Shown: piece after piece, positions 24,105-37,529 of the stretch | Layout: each line of letters starts with the position of its first letter | Numbering within the stretch: position 1 is the first letter of the stretch | Origin: Holothuria scabra | Lineage: Eukaryota; Echinodermata; Holothuroidea; Aspidochirotida; Holothuriidae | DNA length: 64,000 nucleotides | NCBI GenBank assembly: GCA_037179385.1 | Contig: CM074190.1 | Coordinates: 7,144,284-7,208,283 of the forward strand | Direction of reading: 5' to 3' | Notes under the pieces: model-generated | The model's input: the letters and a program-made list of their open reading frames with translations, nothing else | Told to the model about the DNA's origin: nothing | Database searches by the model: none | Position numbers and translations under genes: made by a program

Positions 24105-27100
24105 ACGTCAGATTGAGCCCTTGTGACTCGTGAAACCGCGTGCTATTTAAGTACTGCAAATCGCCCAATGGGATGATTACGTGCTGTGTAAGAGCAACAC
24201 GTATCAATCAAGATGTCTCTCAAACGTTTGAGCATGTTCATTGATTTTCAACAGAGAAAGAAGCAGGATCTCTTCAGAAAATTTATCGCGATATAAGCTA
24301 AAGTGGAAAACTTAGTTATGATGTCAGCGCTCGTCGTTAATCCTCTCCAACATCCAATATGTGCGTAATAAGATAAGCACCGTCATGTCCAATCGCTTTA
24401 CTCATGTTATTTTATGAGTGCTGAGCTGTTTCAGAGATATTGTTATTTGTCCCCAACTATTGCTAGATTAGGGTCGAAAAGCAAAGTAATAAAAAGGGTT
24501 AACATCAGATTATTTAAAGATGCGAAGCATTGAAGCGGTAGGATTGGAACATGAAGTACTCTGACCCTTATTTGGTGAACCAGACTTCATCATTTATTTA
24601 TTGTAATAGATTAATGTTGCAGAGAGCTACGTAATGCATCAGTCAAGGTCAGTTTTAAAATTGGTGAATGGGGACTTCGATGCTGTGAAAGTAGCGTAAG
24701 TACATGAAGTTTTTGCAATTTTATGACAAGCAAAAAAATTATTGCTGTCTTGAAAACCATGTTTTCATCTAAACTAAACGGGCATAGTTTTCCTCCCAAA
24801 CTTTCGACCGTTACAACGTAGGATTGTCATTTGTGAACTTGTTCTAGACAGAATGAAAATCTCAGGTTCCATGCATGGAACAATCAATACAACTTGTGTC
24901 GTGCAAAACCTCCTGGATCAGCTTCAGGAAAGGTGAAATGGTTTATTCGTATGGTTCCGAAACACAGGTTCTTTAGTGTTACCTTCATTTTGAACTAGAG
25001 CTTTTTTCTCATCATGGATACTTTTGAGAAATTTAGACTGAGACACATTCCAGACTTAAAATACTCCCATAATTACATGATTAAATTGTGGGTGAACTAT
25101 TTAAAGATGATAAAACAACGTGTACGAATTGCCATTCATGTTTCTCCCGCTCGCCCACTCGATTAGTTCGATTACCTTTCTTGTCCTCAATAATTTTTTA
25201 ACAAAGGGTAAATGAAGTTTTGTGTCACATTTCTACCCTGTGGACGTGTTATAAAACTTCAAAGACGTGTGACGGAGGACAAAAAGAAACCCCCCTCCCA
25301 ATGTACTGATGTACATGAACTGTAATTCTTATCTTGATGTTTTTCATTCCGATGTAGCGAAATTGGTGTCGTTTACAGATCGTCAAAAAAGTACCTCAGT
25401 AGGTCAAATTGAAAACATTTTGAAGAGGAAAGTTTCAATTATCAATCATTTTGGATGAGTTACAACCATATAAAACTTACTCATGTAACCGAACTAGTTG
25501 TCTTTGTTAGTGTCTCATCATAAATGGCTGTATAATTTTAACCTGTTCCGTCCCACATTGTTCCAATCACGTCATATCACCCTACACCACATACTACCAC
25601 AACGGGCAACACCACACATACTGAGTGGTCTCTTTTTGTATAACTACTTCAATTTTTCCTCATGGGTTTGATTTCTAACGATGTAAAGATCCAAGAACTG
25701 AACTAATTAATACATGCATTCCATCTTCATAGGTGCCTCCATGTTCCTCACAGATCAGCTTTTATCGCTTTAGGTAAACTTGTTGGTCCCGTACGAGCAA
25801 GATTTGACAGAAACAGCCAATGCAAATTTTCGTTCCTTAAACCTCCGGTAAATTGAAATAGAACTGACTTCACGAGAACATTTTCCATACCTCAGTAAAC
25901 CTCCTAATGAAAGTGTTGGCACAAATGAGTGGAGAATCCTCGAGTCCCTTCATTTATTTCTCTCCTGATCATTACGGATTTTGTCCTACTTGATTCAGTA
26001 TACAGGGAGATAAAGATCGGTGATTGAGTGACGATTGTCAAGAAAAAAGATTCCAAATGACTGTTTAAATCAGATACCCTTTTTTAAATGCCTACTACTG
26101 TGCTAAAGCGTAAAATAAACAACTGTAGAGCAGAGAAATGGTTTGGTTTAAACGAAAGAAGTAATCCGTTTCAAATGGCAGAAATTAATAAAAATAATTT
26201 GTAAACCGATATTGTAATATTGAGAGAGCTAGTATCAGTTCCCTCAAACTCCTTTACAATTGAAACAATTACATCTAGCAAATTGTCCAGCTCTAAGTTT
26301 ATAGTAAAAACGCACTAGTAATTAAAGTCTTACATTCTGTTTCTCACAGTAAAGAATAAGGGTGGATATTTTTAGCAATGTGTTTAATTGCCAGTGGGAT
26401 AGTGGAAAGTGCCTCGAGGATCCTTCTCGGTCGTAGGCAACGTGAACACGCATCCCCTATCTCTCTGGTACATATTAACGTTATTCCTAGCTAAAAGGGT
26501 GCTCAACAAATAGCCAAATAGACAAAGGCGTGTGTTTCTGATAAACATGTCAATTAAATACTCGTTATTTGGGGGTACTATCGTTTTAAGTGGTTACAAT
26601 TTCATTTGGATTTCCACTCTTATAGCCGTAGCCAATACGTGTAACTTCACGTTTTTCGCTATTGCATAGAATGGTCTCGTGACGGCAGTTAGCAACCCAT
26701 TTACTGCAATGGACTGCTAATGCAAATTTATGCTAATGCAAATACAAGGAATTAGCATATCGGAGTAACAAAGAACGGATGGAAAAAACAGACTGAACCG
26801 TAAACCAATCCATTTCAGTGTGTAGCCGAGGACCGAAAATATACTTACAGAAAAACAGCGCTAGAGTAGTAAGAGGCGGAATATCAGAGATTAAAAATAG
26901 TAGAGTAGGTTTGAAATTTGGTGAAGAAAACCTGCATAGCCATTCATATAATGTTGAGTATTAGGTAAATCACTAGCTTTGTCATTGTTGTGTGATTACA
27001 CGTGACGAGAAGTGTATAAACTTGGATGATTTAAACTTTGTAATGTTCTATAACTTTCCAAAGCACTGAGATCTTAAAGTCAGGTTTGTTGACTTAAATT

Positions 27101-28577
27101 CCCTTCACCATGAGAGTCTAATCGGATTACTTACTTAGGCTTAGATTCTAGTCCCTCCACTACGCTAATAGTTGAGAGAAAAGATGGTGTGGTTTTCTGA
27201 TTCAGCTTCAAAATTTTCTTTTGCAGGCTTCGAAATTTATCTGGCCGTGTCCCATAATACACGTAAACCATTTATCGAATGACGTAGTTAATTAAAATGG
27301 ATAACAGCAAGTTGATCAACCTTTCCGCGATGTTGTGAATTAGTTTCATCTCTTTGCTATTGGGGGGTTTGTTCCAAGAACTGCATAAATTACACATAAA
27401 TTGCAGATAAGATGTAGGAAATATTCAAATATATACAGTACAAGGGTCAATAATATTATAAGAAGTGTGTAAACCTCATGACTTCTCACAATTTTTATCG
27501 ACCTACACATTTCACGAGCCTTCGTCTTTAAATTCAAATCCGGGAAGCAAATCTTACTTTTAGTTACTAAATATAAATGTGACCTATTCAGACTGCTCAA
27601 TCAAGTGAAGCCAAACAATTTTTATTAGCCAAGCACTTTAGAAGATTACATTACGTTGTGTATCTATGCCGAAAGGGTATAAAACATTTATTAAACCAAG
27701 CCGTGAAGGCGGTTCTTCAACTTTATAAAAGGCATAGTCTTTAATACGAAGTGATATTAAGGACATTATTAAGGAAAGATTCTATGAGCAAAAATATCAC
27801 TTTAATAACAAATTTCGATGAGCAAAATGATGGATAAAATTTTTCCTTGCTTCATCACTATAGTTTAAACTTCTTCTGCGTTTGCGCTACTACTATCTAG
27901 TTTACTATCTAGTTAAACCCTTTCTTTTGTCAGTTTGTTGCTGCTTTTTCAAAAATGAGGTAGAAGTGTGTAGGACTTTATTGATTGGTACTGAGTACTT
28001 CATGCATTCATCTATCTTTTCATTGTCAATTCTAAACCCTTACATTCATTAAAACTGAGGAAATCAAGGGTATTTTATTTTACAATCATCCATGATTCAG
28101 GTTATTAAAGAATTTCAAATATTAAAGCTGATGGACCCCATCTATGCCGACTAAACCAGGCCATCAGTAGACTTTTCGTATTCGCCTGCAGATTCTAAGT
28201 GAAAGATTCCGCAATACTATCTATCGAAGTAATTGCATATATTGGTGAACATTATGAAGTAGACTCACTTTCTCTGTTTCAACTTTTAATCTATCTATTC
28301 ATAACTGGTTACTTTTGTTGCGTGGTGTTTGTAAGGCATTCAAATCAAGTTTTAAGTTTACTCAAGCTGTCCTATCGGATGAGTTACACCAGTGGTTCTG
28401 TATCTTTTACCAATTTAAAGATGCTGTCAGAGAAGCAAAAGGATGTGGTAGTTTATAAAGATTAATATTAATCAGATAGTATGGAATTGTTTCAGCACTG
28501 TATACTTTAAATCCTGTTTTTGCCGAGAAGAAAACAAGGATTTACCGAGAGGCTTTTGAATGTGAGCGGGTAGTTAT
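24105..28577. other. Unrecognised non-coding DNA
   Basis: No gene, RNA gene or long repeat could be supported here. A perfect 16-base palindrome, GTTCCATGCATGGAAC, lies near 24867. A pair of octamer motifs at 26.7 kb is listed separately. Confidence 0.45.
26720..26743 (+). promoter_or_regulatory. Paired ATGCAAAT octamers
   Basis: Two exact ATGCAAAT words stand at 26720-26727 and 26736-26743, 16 bases apart. Each is preceded by CTA, giving GCTAATGCAAAT twice. A reversed ATGCTAAT-like word follows at about 26750. ATGCAAAT is the classical POU-domain binding octamer. Function here is inference, and chance in AT-rich DNA is possible. Confidence 0.25.
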
Positions 28578-31306
28578 CAGTGGTGTAGTACTCGAGAGCG
28601 GCCTTCGGTCTCGAGACCAGTTTTTCCCGTTCTTGGTCTTTGTCTCGGTCTTGACACCCTCAGTGGTCTCGGGCCCCTTGCGGTCTCAGAAATTGTTCTG
28701 GTCTTGCTTCGAGACCGGCGAAAATGTGTCAATTTTAATTTGTTCTTAAATGAGGTGCTTGTTTTCTATTGTTATTTTATGATGGATATCAATAACATCA
28801 AATACCAATAGCCTATCTAATCTCACCTGACCTTCATAGACACATGGTTAACTTTCAAAAAACGTTAATTGCTTTAAAAAGTAGGTTAATCATTGAGGAA
28901 AGAAGAAATCATGTTATGAGTCCACATACTCCATCTCCACTCCAGGCTCAACTTTCTTCTGTGAGTTGTTGCGTGGGTATTCAACTTGGTCAATGAGGGT
29001 TATGTTCACAATCACACAAGCTCGGTTACTCAGTGTAATTAGTAGTGAAAGTCCGGTACTGCACTGCATTGCGTCTTCGCTGTGTGTGTGTGTTCAATGA
29101 ATTCCCCTTAATTCTCAGTCTTCAGTACTTTTATGGGTTTTACTCAATCTTGCTACATGTAATCCTTAAATTGGCAAAATTGTAAAACAGGATGAACACT
29201 AATACAAGTTCATAGATAGTGTGACGTCTAAGAGCTTTTCACGTGGCGTATTCAGCCGTGTTTGAGGGCAACCCGTATAGGTAAGTGTAGGCTTGCCCCA
29301 GACATGGCGGTTGCTAATGTCTAGTTGTGACATCACTGAGAACTATCTTTAAGGTGAGGTCACCAACGGGAGCAGGGGCAGGGGCAAGGGACACGGTCCC
29401 CCTGGGAAAATCTTATGCCCCGTATACCCCCGACTAAGATTTGAGAGTTTTTCAAAACACAATAGGTCTTTTGTAGTCAGAATGTTAAGATTTAAGATTT
29501 GATTCTTCTTTTGAAGAGAAGAGGCAATACTATTTTTCATGTTCTGCAAATGAAAGTATCGCAACAACACCTGGAACATGCCAATTTCGGCTGTCTGGGG
29601 GTTTGCGTTTTTTTTTTTCAAAATTTTCTGCACACTTCTGAGTACACCAATTGAAGTTCACACAGCTCAGGTAACCGTTCAGGAAGAATTAGGCCTACAT
29701 CTTTCCTTAAGAGAATCACATTTTCAACAACTTTCTCTTCCTCTTTTTATTTTAGCTCCCAATCTTTAAAATGTTAGCCGAATCTGCTCTATTTATTAGT
29801 TTCACTAAATTTGCTACCAATAAAATCTTACTTCCAGTTGTCCTAAAAGTAATTTTAGACCAGTGTAAAGACAAAAGAATTGCCGTTCAATTACGACGAC
29901 GATACCTCATAAACATCTTCAAACCCAGGAACTTCGGAGGGGGGGGGGGCGACTCTTCCCCTGCACCCCCACCGGGACTCACATTTAACTTCCCATCAAC
30001 TTCTTTGTCTATAGTTCCTCTCCCCCTTTTAAACTGTCAGTCGGATTCGATCTTGGTGGTAGTTTCACTTTTTTGTACCCGTCTTACTTGAAGTTACCCT
30101 GGAGATTATTCCTAGATCAGAGTCAAGTTTGTACAATTACCTTTAAAAAAAGTGTACGACCTCACAAACACCCTAAACAGAGGAGCTTCATGGGAATTTT
30201 CCATGTGGACCCCTGAACCCCACCACGGGCTCCAAGGGACCTCACCAGGGGCTTGAATGTGGGCTTCTTGACCCGACTCGAAGAACCTCGCGTTTTGGTC
30301 CATGAGTGGAGTCTAGCAATGTCTCCTTCAAAATTGTTGTGTTCGCCAGTGCCCCTAGAATGAAAAGTAGTGACGCCACTGGTTCCATTTCAAAATTTCT
30401 CAACTTGTTCCACACCGAGAACCCTCTCTAGTTAGGCATTTTTTCAACACTCATGTTCTTGAACTGCAATGAAGGCATTCTGTGAGGGTGCAAGTAGTCC
30501 ATATTCACATTTGGTCCGACGGAAAACTTGACTTTAACTATATAGAGTGCTGCGACTTATTATTCTGTGGGTTGGAGAAACTCGCGTTCATGCATCAATC
30601 CTCATCAACCACACAACACTAAACATACGTAGCACTGATTGACTCAAATTTTAATGCGAAGGGCCACCTAAGCCTTACGGACGGGTAGGGAATACCACCC
30701 TAAAATGGCCATTACCTTGCTAAATCGGGAAAACTTCGATGCCCCAGTCAGGCAAAGATTATGCTCTATAGTTGGGCATCTGGAGTCGGACGAAAAGTCA
30801 CCACCCCGGGGAGAAAGAGTCCCGTACGGCCATGTGAGGCACATGAGAAAAATATTTGGATTATGTTAAGTCATTGGCTTTATTTTTGGCGTATGTTCAT
30901 GGCCGTATTGGACTCTTTTCTCAGGGATTACTTTTTGCCCGATTTTGCAGATCCCCAACCAATCTCTGCCCGACAGAGAAACGGACGTCTGCTCGATTCA
31001 GCAAGGTTTTAGGCAATGGGAGGGCCTGCAGCCCCCTACCACCATCCCATATGGTCATGCATGGTTATAATAAAATATGTACAAATCAATGACGTTGCAT
31101 GTTTGGTGCTACGGCTGTAGCATGAGGTTATAAAGTTACGTAAAAAACATTCAAAATTTTGGACAGTTCATTTTCCTATGCAATATGTGCATTCGGTCTT
31201 GGTCTCAGACCTTGGCGGTCTGGGTCTCGAATTCTGCCCCTGGTCTCTGTCTTGACACCTTGTGGTTTCGGTCTTGGCCTCAGTCTCGGTCTCGAATACA
31301 ACACTG
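28578..31306. mobile_element. Old hAT-like element with GAGACC-rich ends
   Basis: The left end CAGTGGTGTAGTACTCGAGA at 28578 is mirrored by a right end reading CAGTGTTGTATTCGAGACC on the other strand, ending at 31306. The flanking octamers GTAGTTAT (28570-28577) and GCAATTAT (31307-31314) match at six of eight positions, with two transitions. This is what an aged 8-bp hAT target duplication looks like. Both ends are dense in GGTCTCGGTCTTG-type repeats. The interior has no transposase and holds other repeat fragments, including G-rich tracts at 29930-29950 and a GTAGTGACGCCACTGG end at about 30367. Confidence 0.55.
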
Positions 31307-31314
31307 GCAATTAT

Positions 31315-34300
31315 TTGGAAAGGTTTAAAAGAAACCCAGCTAAAGGGCATGCCCAACTGACTCAAGCCATAGCGTTCGTTAGACGCAGTGACAAAATGTG
31401 TTAAATGTGTTGGAAAAGCACAATTCCTATTTCTTGGAATAATCAGAAACTCATCTTATTTGTGTTAATGCATCGTAACACGGTAGTTTCAAATTGACGG
31501 GTGCATTTTCTCTCGAATACTTTCCCAGACCGCCTTTCATAACTTAGCGATTTCTGTCACAGTGTTCGCAAACATGTCAATCAAGCTTAGTATACAAACT
31601 TTGCTTTGAAAGTGTAGGGTTATAAACATCAACACCCAGGAAAGAAGTTGGGGCTCTAATTTCCAATACCGAAGGTAAAAGATAATAAGCCATGGATGTT
31701 TCCCTAAAAGCATCATATCAAAGCAGGCACAAAAGACATAAAATCAAAGGACGGAATCGATTTTATTTTGAAAAATCCGCTTTTATTGAGATATTGACCA
31801 TTCGTACACCTCAGGACTGAGATTAAAATACAATGGACCCATGGGAACAGATGTTTACCAACGAGAATAATTTTGACGTTTGGGTCATCCTACAAAAGTC
31901 CTTAGTGACTGCAAGATAATGATGATGGATTCGCAGAAAATTCAATTTGCAGATCATCTCATTATTATCTTATAGGCAACGACGAAAATAAGCTGATGAA
32001 AGCTGTCCTTAGTGTAGAAAGAGAAGTGTATGTACTGCCAAAGATGAACAGAAATTGTCCTAAAATAATTGATTTAAAGTTCCCTATCTCAATCAACGCA
32101 CAACTCATCGACTCATTTCTGTATTGCAGTGAACCTTTTTTTGACCTCTGTATGGATCGCCGATTTAGTAGATATTATTTTCCTTTTTTGTCGTTTTGCA
32201 ATTTCTTGAGTATTTTACGATATTCTATCCTTAATAATGCCATTCTCAGTTACTTTTACATTATTTAAAGTTGTGACCTTGAAAACATTTTTGTGCTAGA
32301 TTAGCATGTTAAAATGCCTTGACACGTTGCACATGCAAGCTGTTGATACTCTATTGAGCTACATTACATAATGTTTGATAACTGTTAGCCTTTGTTAGAT
32401 TCATTTTGAAAAATCATAAAACAAAGTTATTTGAAAGCGCTTGTTTATCTCTTCGACCTTTTACTGAAGTTTTATTTCGTGGTACATTTTCCATAGTATA
32501 CCTCAGGAAAAGATGGTACTGAATCAATCAAGTCATTTTTCAAATCTGGAAGTTTAAACAATTCTGCAATGGATCGGACTAATGGAGTGAGACTGCAGGG
32601 GCGTCACTGCAAAGAAAGGCCTCCTTAAAACAATGTTTACATTGCCACGTGGTCAATATTTTTCGAAGTAATGTTTATTTACAAGCAACGTAAGCCTTGC
32701 ATAACTTTCAATTACCGGTCTGCCGGTAGCGACATATTCTACTGTGCTGATATAACACTGTTTAACATTTAAAAATTTTCATCTCCAGAGATGTCATTCA
32801 TCCTTACATCTTTATCAACGTTGTTATTCAGAATGAATCAGTGGCATCAATTTTAGATATCAGCTAGGCATGAAGTCAAGGCAAAAACTATCTTTAAAAT
32901 AGTTATTGATCCATGCTCCGTGTTTTATCCTCTTTTCTTTATAATAAACCGCCAACTATTGTAACAAATATCCCGAATATCTACTACTGAACCTTGTTTT
33001 GGCTTTCCCATACTCCAATACTAAGATTATGTTTTTAGATTAACCATGCTTAAGGCAACCCTTCAAAAGCTCTGTTTGCCAAAACAAAAATGATTGTTTC
33101 AGCTTGTGTTACCAACTCCATATCTCAAGGCAAATTGCCCTGGCATACAAAGAGAAGAAAGAGAGAAATTTGACAAGTCACCCGTATTGCTGAGCAGGTG
33201 TACCTCCTGCCTTTTACGTGTTTCTTTCGGCCCGCCGGCATTGATCGACGGTTGTATGCATTCTACATTTTACAGTAACATGCTTGATTTCATTCGGGTT
33301 TACCCGGAAACTATTTGGATGATATTGATTAAAACACAATTTTCAAACAGATGGAGACAATCTTAACTTCTGCCTCTTGTATCCTCCTCCTTGAAGCTCA
33401 TTAAATTCCTGAACGCATCATCTCTTATACACGCTGATAGTAAGTCGAATGCATGAGGAATCATCGGTGTTCTCGTCTCTGAGATCCAGTCCAAAAAATA
33501 GATGAGGCAAGTTGAAGAGAGTAAATGAATCTTTGTGATATTGCACTCGGTTCTTATCCAAACACAGTGACCTTAACATGTACAACTATTGCGTTATTCT
33601 GTTTAAAGAAGCGTAAGTGATCGGATACATGACGGCATTCTTTATTTGATCTGTTTCCTCATCTTCGCATGTCTGGTATCTTTTCTTTCTGAAATTTATT
33701 TGGCAAATAACATATATAATAAACTCCAGTATTATGCCTTCCAATTTAACCTTCAACTGCGATACTTAATGTGGTAAACCTAATAAACACCAAATTGTAA
33801 GATAAACTTAGTCTATACGCATTGATATTATGGTTATTCTCTCTTGCGAAAGTTTTTTTTTTATTTGTTCCAGTCACGAGAGACCTCGAGTGATACAAAA
33901 TACATTCAGAGAGTGATTCTGTCAAAGTGAACTTTCTGGTTTTATATTGACTGTGAACGTGACGTATTTAAAGTTCCAAAGTATAATTGTTTGCTTTGGT
34001 TCTTATCTCTTTATTCACAAGACTAGGACGAGTACGTACCTCTGAGGGAATAAATAAAAAAGAATTAGTTTAATTACATTAATTAAAAGATAACTGATAA
34101 TAATATTAATGATGAAAAATGTCAAACCTCCGAAGCCAACGTTAATCTATAATACGTAAAAAGGTCTCACTTGTAAGGAACTCCCAAAATAATTGTAAAA
34201 TATATTTTATTAGCAATGGTCTAGTATTATAGTTATAACTTATTTGTAATTAATTAATGATAATTACTTATCAAACAAAAGTAAATGCCACTACTATGGA

Positions 34301-37300
34301 ATTCAGTGTTTTCCATTATCTTCATTAAACAACGTAAACTCTGAAAAATTGGCAACACGTATCTGGGAAATGTGTTCATTTCAGTCTACGTCTTACATAT
34401 GGCAGTTTAATCATTTGGTAGAAAATTTAATTTTTCGGTGTTGGCCCAATTAATCATTATTTACCGTAAAAATTAAGGTTAGGATTAGTGCATTTGCATC
34501 TGACTAAAGAATGTTATTTAATAAGTTAACTCTATTTGAAACGTTTGAATTCCTTATGAACTTCAGATTTTCCTGGATAAACTTAAGCACTTTTACCCAA
34601 ATGGAATGTTTCCATAGAATTTGGCATGTTGACCGCAGAGATTCTATAAACGTGTCTCGTTCTATTCACTGAGGTAGGCGCGACCTTCATGGCAAAATAA
34701 ATCTTACCAGGGTGTTGCAACAGACTTAACGTTTTTACCTGCATTTTCAGTGGGAAAACTGAACTCTATGGTTGTTTACTGTATACCATTCGTAGTACAT
34801 GTAATTCAGTCTGTTGCAAACTTCCTGATCTAACTTATATGTATCATCACGTGTTCTGACTTGGATACGGAAGGTGTTATTAACATCACTTCTCTAAGCG
34901 CATGTACTGTCTGTAGGGTAGGGACGGTCCCACACCGACTCGAAGATATCAGTTGGGATACGAAGACATACCACAACACTTCAAACTGTTAATGCAATGC
35001 TGTACAGAAGCATTAAGTACTACCTACCACACAGTTCTATCAGGGAACATACCACCATTAGCAGAACAACCTCCTCGAGAAAAATAGGACCAAAGTAAAC
35101 AGTAAATTTTGGATGATCTCTGAGCGTGACCTGAATAGAATCCTCGGATGTTGCTTTTATTTTCGTGGATATGAAAGAGGAGATGTCAATCTGTAAACGG
35201 TGACAAATTGAAATTTTTTAAAGGTGATTCAGGCCATTTCAGTAAGGGTAAAAAAGAAACTTCTGACTTCCGTCACCTTCTTGATAAAAGGGGTGGGTGC
35301 ACAGACCCTAACCCCCCCCCCCCCCCGTAGCTCAAAATCATGGCCGTCATGCTATGGTAAATCTGCTAAGCAAACTCATTGACCTTCATGCAAAGGATAG
35401 CTCTAGAAGAGTGTACTTTCGAAAGGCTGTGGGTAATGTAGGAAATTCTGCGTTAGTCATAGGAGCAGTAATGGTAGGGTGCTCCCATACAACCTACTTA
35501 GTCGATTTGAGCTCTACGAGATATATTGCATGCCTGCAAAAATGAAATTTAAAATACACTAAAACATATTTATTTAATGAATATAGGTCCAGTGTGATTA
35601 AAATGTCCGCTTGTGACACTTACGTTCTATTTAATATGAAGATATAAATCAAATCATGGTTGGAAAGTGACTCTTCATAGAAGTTTGACGTCATAGCATC
35701 TCTATACCAATACGTTGAATAACACACCTTCTGTTCAATAGGACTAAGGAAATCTATTCAGTACATGTCTGATGAACAAAATATGAGATTTGTATTAAAG
35801 ATTCGTGATAACCGCTCAAAAATCTACGATGATTTAATATAACAATATGAATATTATCCACAGACGGTTACATGTCTCAAAAAGGCTTTAGTTAAGAATC
35901 TGTTATAATTGTGATACGATAGGTAGGTTGGGTTTAACGATACACCTACAGTATTGATAGGGATTCATGAATTATGACGAAGGCGAAACATAGTCAATTC
36001 CAGAGTTTGGATACTGTCAAATTTCCTTATAAATTCTCAAGCGAGTATCATGGCTATTGGCAGGTTGGTTGTCTCTTATAAAGAGTACGGGTATGAAAAG
36101 AAGTCTCTAATAAAGAGTACGGGTATGAAAAGAAGTCTCCTACGTGTCTTTTCATACAGTTAAATATGAAAGAGGTTTACGTACTACCTTTAAAAAGTGA
36201 AGAAGGCACCTGGGCCGTCAAGGTCTATCATGCTTTAGTGTACAAAACTAACCATTTAGCCTATGCTCAAGTTTAAATTTGTGCAGTGGAATGGACAAGA
36301 GGTTTTAAATGTTAAATAATGTGCTCTATGATATTAAAAATCATGAAAATACCGGAAACATCTGTAGCATTGTATATAGTCTCGTTTCCAAAAGCAACAA
36401 ATCTTAAAATTTTCCCATAGCGTCAACAAACCTTGTATCGAAAAGCAATGAATTTTAAATAATACGATTGGTGTTTTCATGTTGGTCTCAGTTTTGCTTC
36501 CTTCATTACTTTGCAATATATTGATTGATTGATCTTATTAAAACATCAAAAGATATCCTCTTTCAATCAGAGGCAATGCCTGTGTTTGAGGGGAAATGGC
36601 CTAAGGTCTTCATGCGACTATTCAATACCGCACTGGATTATATAAACCTAACTGTGGAATATAGGGGGAAAGTTTTAGCAAAAAGATCAGTCTCTCGGGA
36701 AATTTACTGCTAGGGAGCAATGCCTTTCCTTTTTAACGTTTTCACACACTGTTTTTATGGGCATACGTTACTTTGTGTTAAAATGCAAGTGGAGGTACGT
36801 AATGTCAACTCAAGTACTTCAATGTTGACCAAATAACGAACACTTACCTGTTAACAAAGTCCCACCTCCCAAATTCAAACATCAATTTTGAATTTCTTAT
36901 GGATAATGTTGTTGGATTAAATTCAATGGCACGGACGTTTTCTTCTTGATTAATTTTTGTTGTGATTTCTCACGTGACTATATTTAAAATATAATGGAGC
37001 ATTAACATTCACAGTTTCTTTCTTTTTTTCGCTTTTTCGATCAACATCTCGTTGTGTATGTATTAACATGGCAAACCGAGTCTGGAACTACATAGTGAAT
37101 ACAATTTAATGAACTGTGTGGTTAATGCTATCATTGGATGCGGGATGCGCCAATGACTTCGGATCGTGGACTGTTTCCCACTCAAAACAGAGCTCAGCGT
37201 TCTTTAATGCGATATAAACTTATAATAGCATATTGGTTTCATCAAACCTTATGTTTCCCTGCAGGATAGCGATTAACATTTTGAAAATTTGGTTCATTCT

Positions 37301-37320
37301 AAGGCTTCATTTTCCTTTTT
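31315..37320. other. Unrecognised non-coding DNA
   Basis: No gene is supported. An imperfect hairpin of about 60 bases (31912-31973) has AAGATAAT/ATTATCTT and GATGAT/ATCATC arms. A C-run stands at about 35312-35326. Short ORFs have no domains. Confidence 0.45.
36072..36135 (+). repeat. 32-bp tandem duplication
   Basis: Two adjacent 32-base units (36072-36103 and 36104-36135) are identical except near TCTCTTATA/TCTCTAATA. Both contain AAAGAGTACGGGTATGAAAA. Confidence 0.9.
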
Positions 37321-37325
37321 TTCAG

Positions 37326-37528
37326 AGGACAGCTACTATTTTAAAACTGGATACTGAATTATGAATGGTTTGGCTGTGATCCTTCTGTGTCTTATAAGCA
37401 TGAAGCACGATAGAATCGCCGGGTACGGAGCACCCGAAGAAGGGTCGTCAACAACGATCAGTTTTGACCCAAACAATAACTTGAAATATGCAAACGAGGG
37501 GAGATAAAGTTAGAGAATTTTGCTGCAG
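37326..37528 (+). other. Candidate exon
   Basis: A pyrimidine tract of about 15 bases ends in TTTTTTCAG at 37325, a good splice acceptor. GCAG/GTAACA at 37528/37529 is a good donor. Between them lies a 203-base segment containing ATG at 37361 and a closed 48-codon frame. This may be the last coding or an untranslated exon of an unseen gene, or coincidence. Confidence 0.3.
37361..37507 (+). CDS. Possible small secreted peptide (48 aa), hypothetical
   Basis: The ATG at 37361 begins MNGLAVILLCLISMKHDR, a short hydrophobic core (LAVILLCLIS) after a brief N-terminus, as in a signal peptide. A polar tail rich in Gly, Ser, Thr and Asn follows and ends at the TAA at 37505-37507. No cysteines lie in the mature part, so it is not a typical disulfide-rich peptide. 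A splice acceptor sits 36 bases upstream and a splice donor follows the stop. I recognise no family. It may be a real small gene, a fragment of one, or a chance ORF. Transcript evidence would decide. Confidence 0.25.
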   Translation: MNGLAVILLCLISMKHDRIAGYGAPEEGSSTTISFDPNNNLKYANEGR

Positions 37529-37529
37529 G

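Noticed and set aside
31912..31973. microRNA precursor
   Set aside because: The hairpin has an unpaired 5-base bulge and internal mismatches, with only short perfect helices. Without small-RNA data it cannot be separated from a chance or MITE-derived palindrome.
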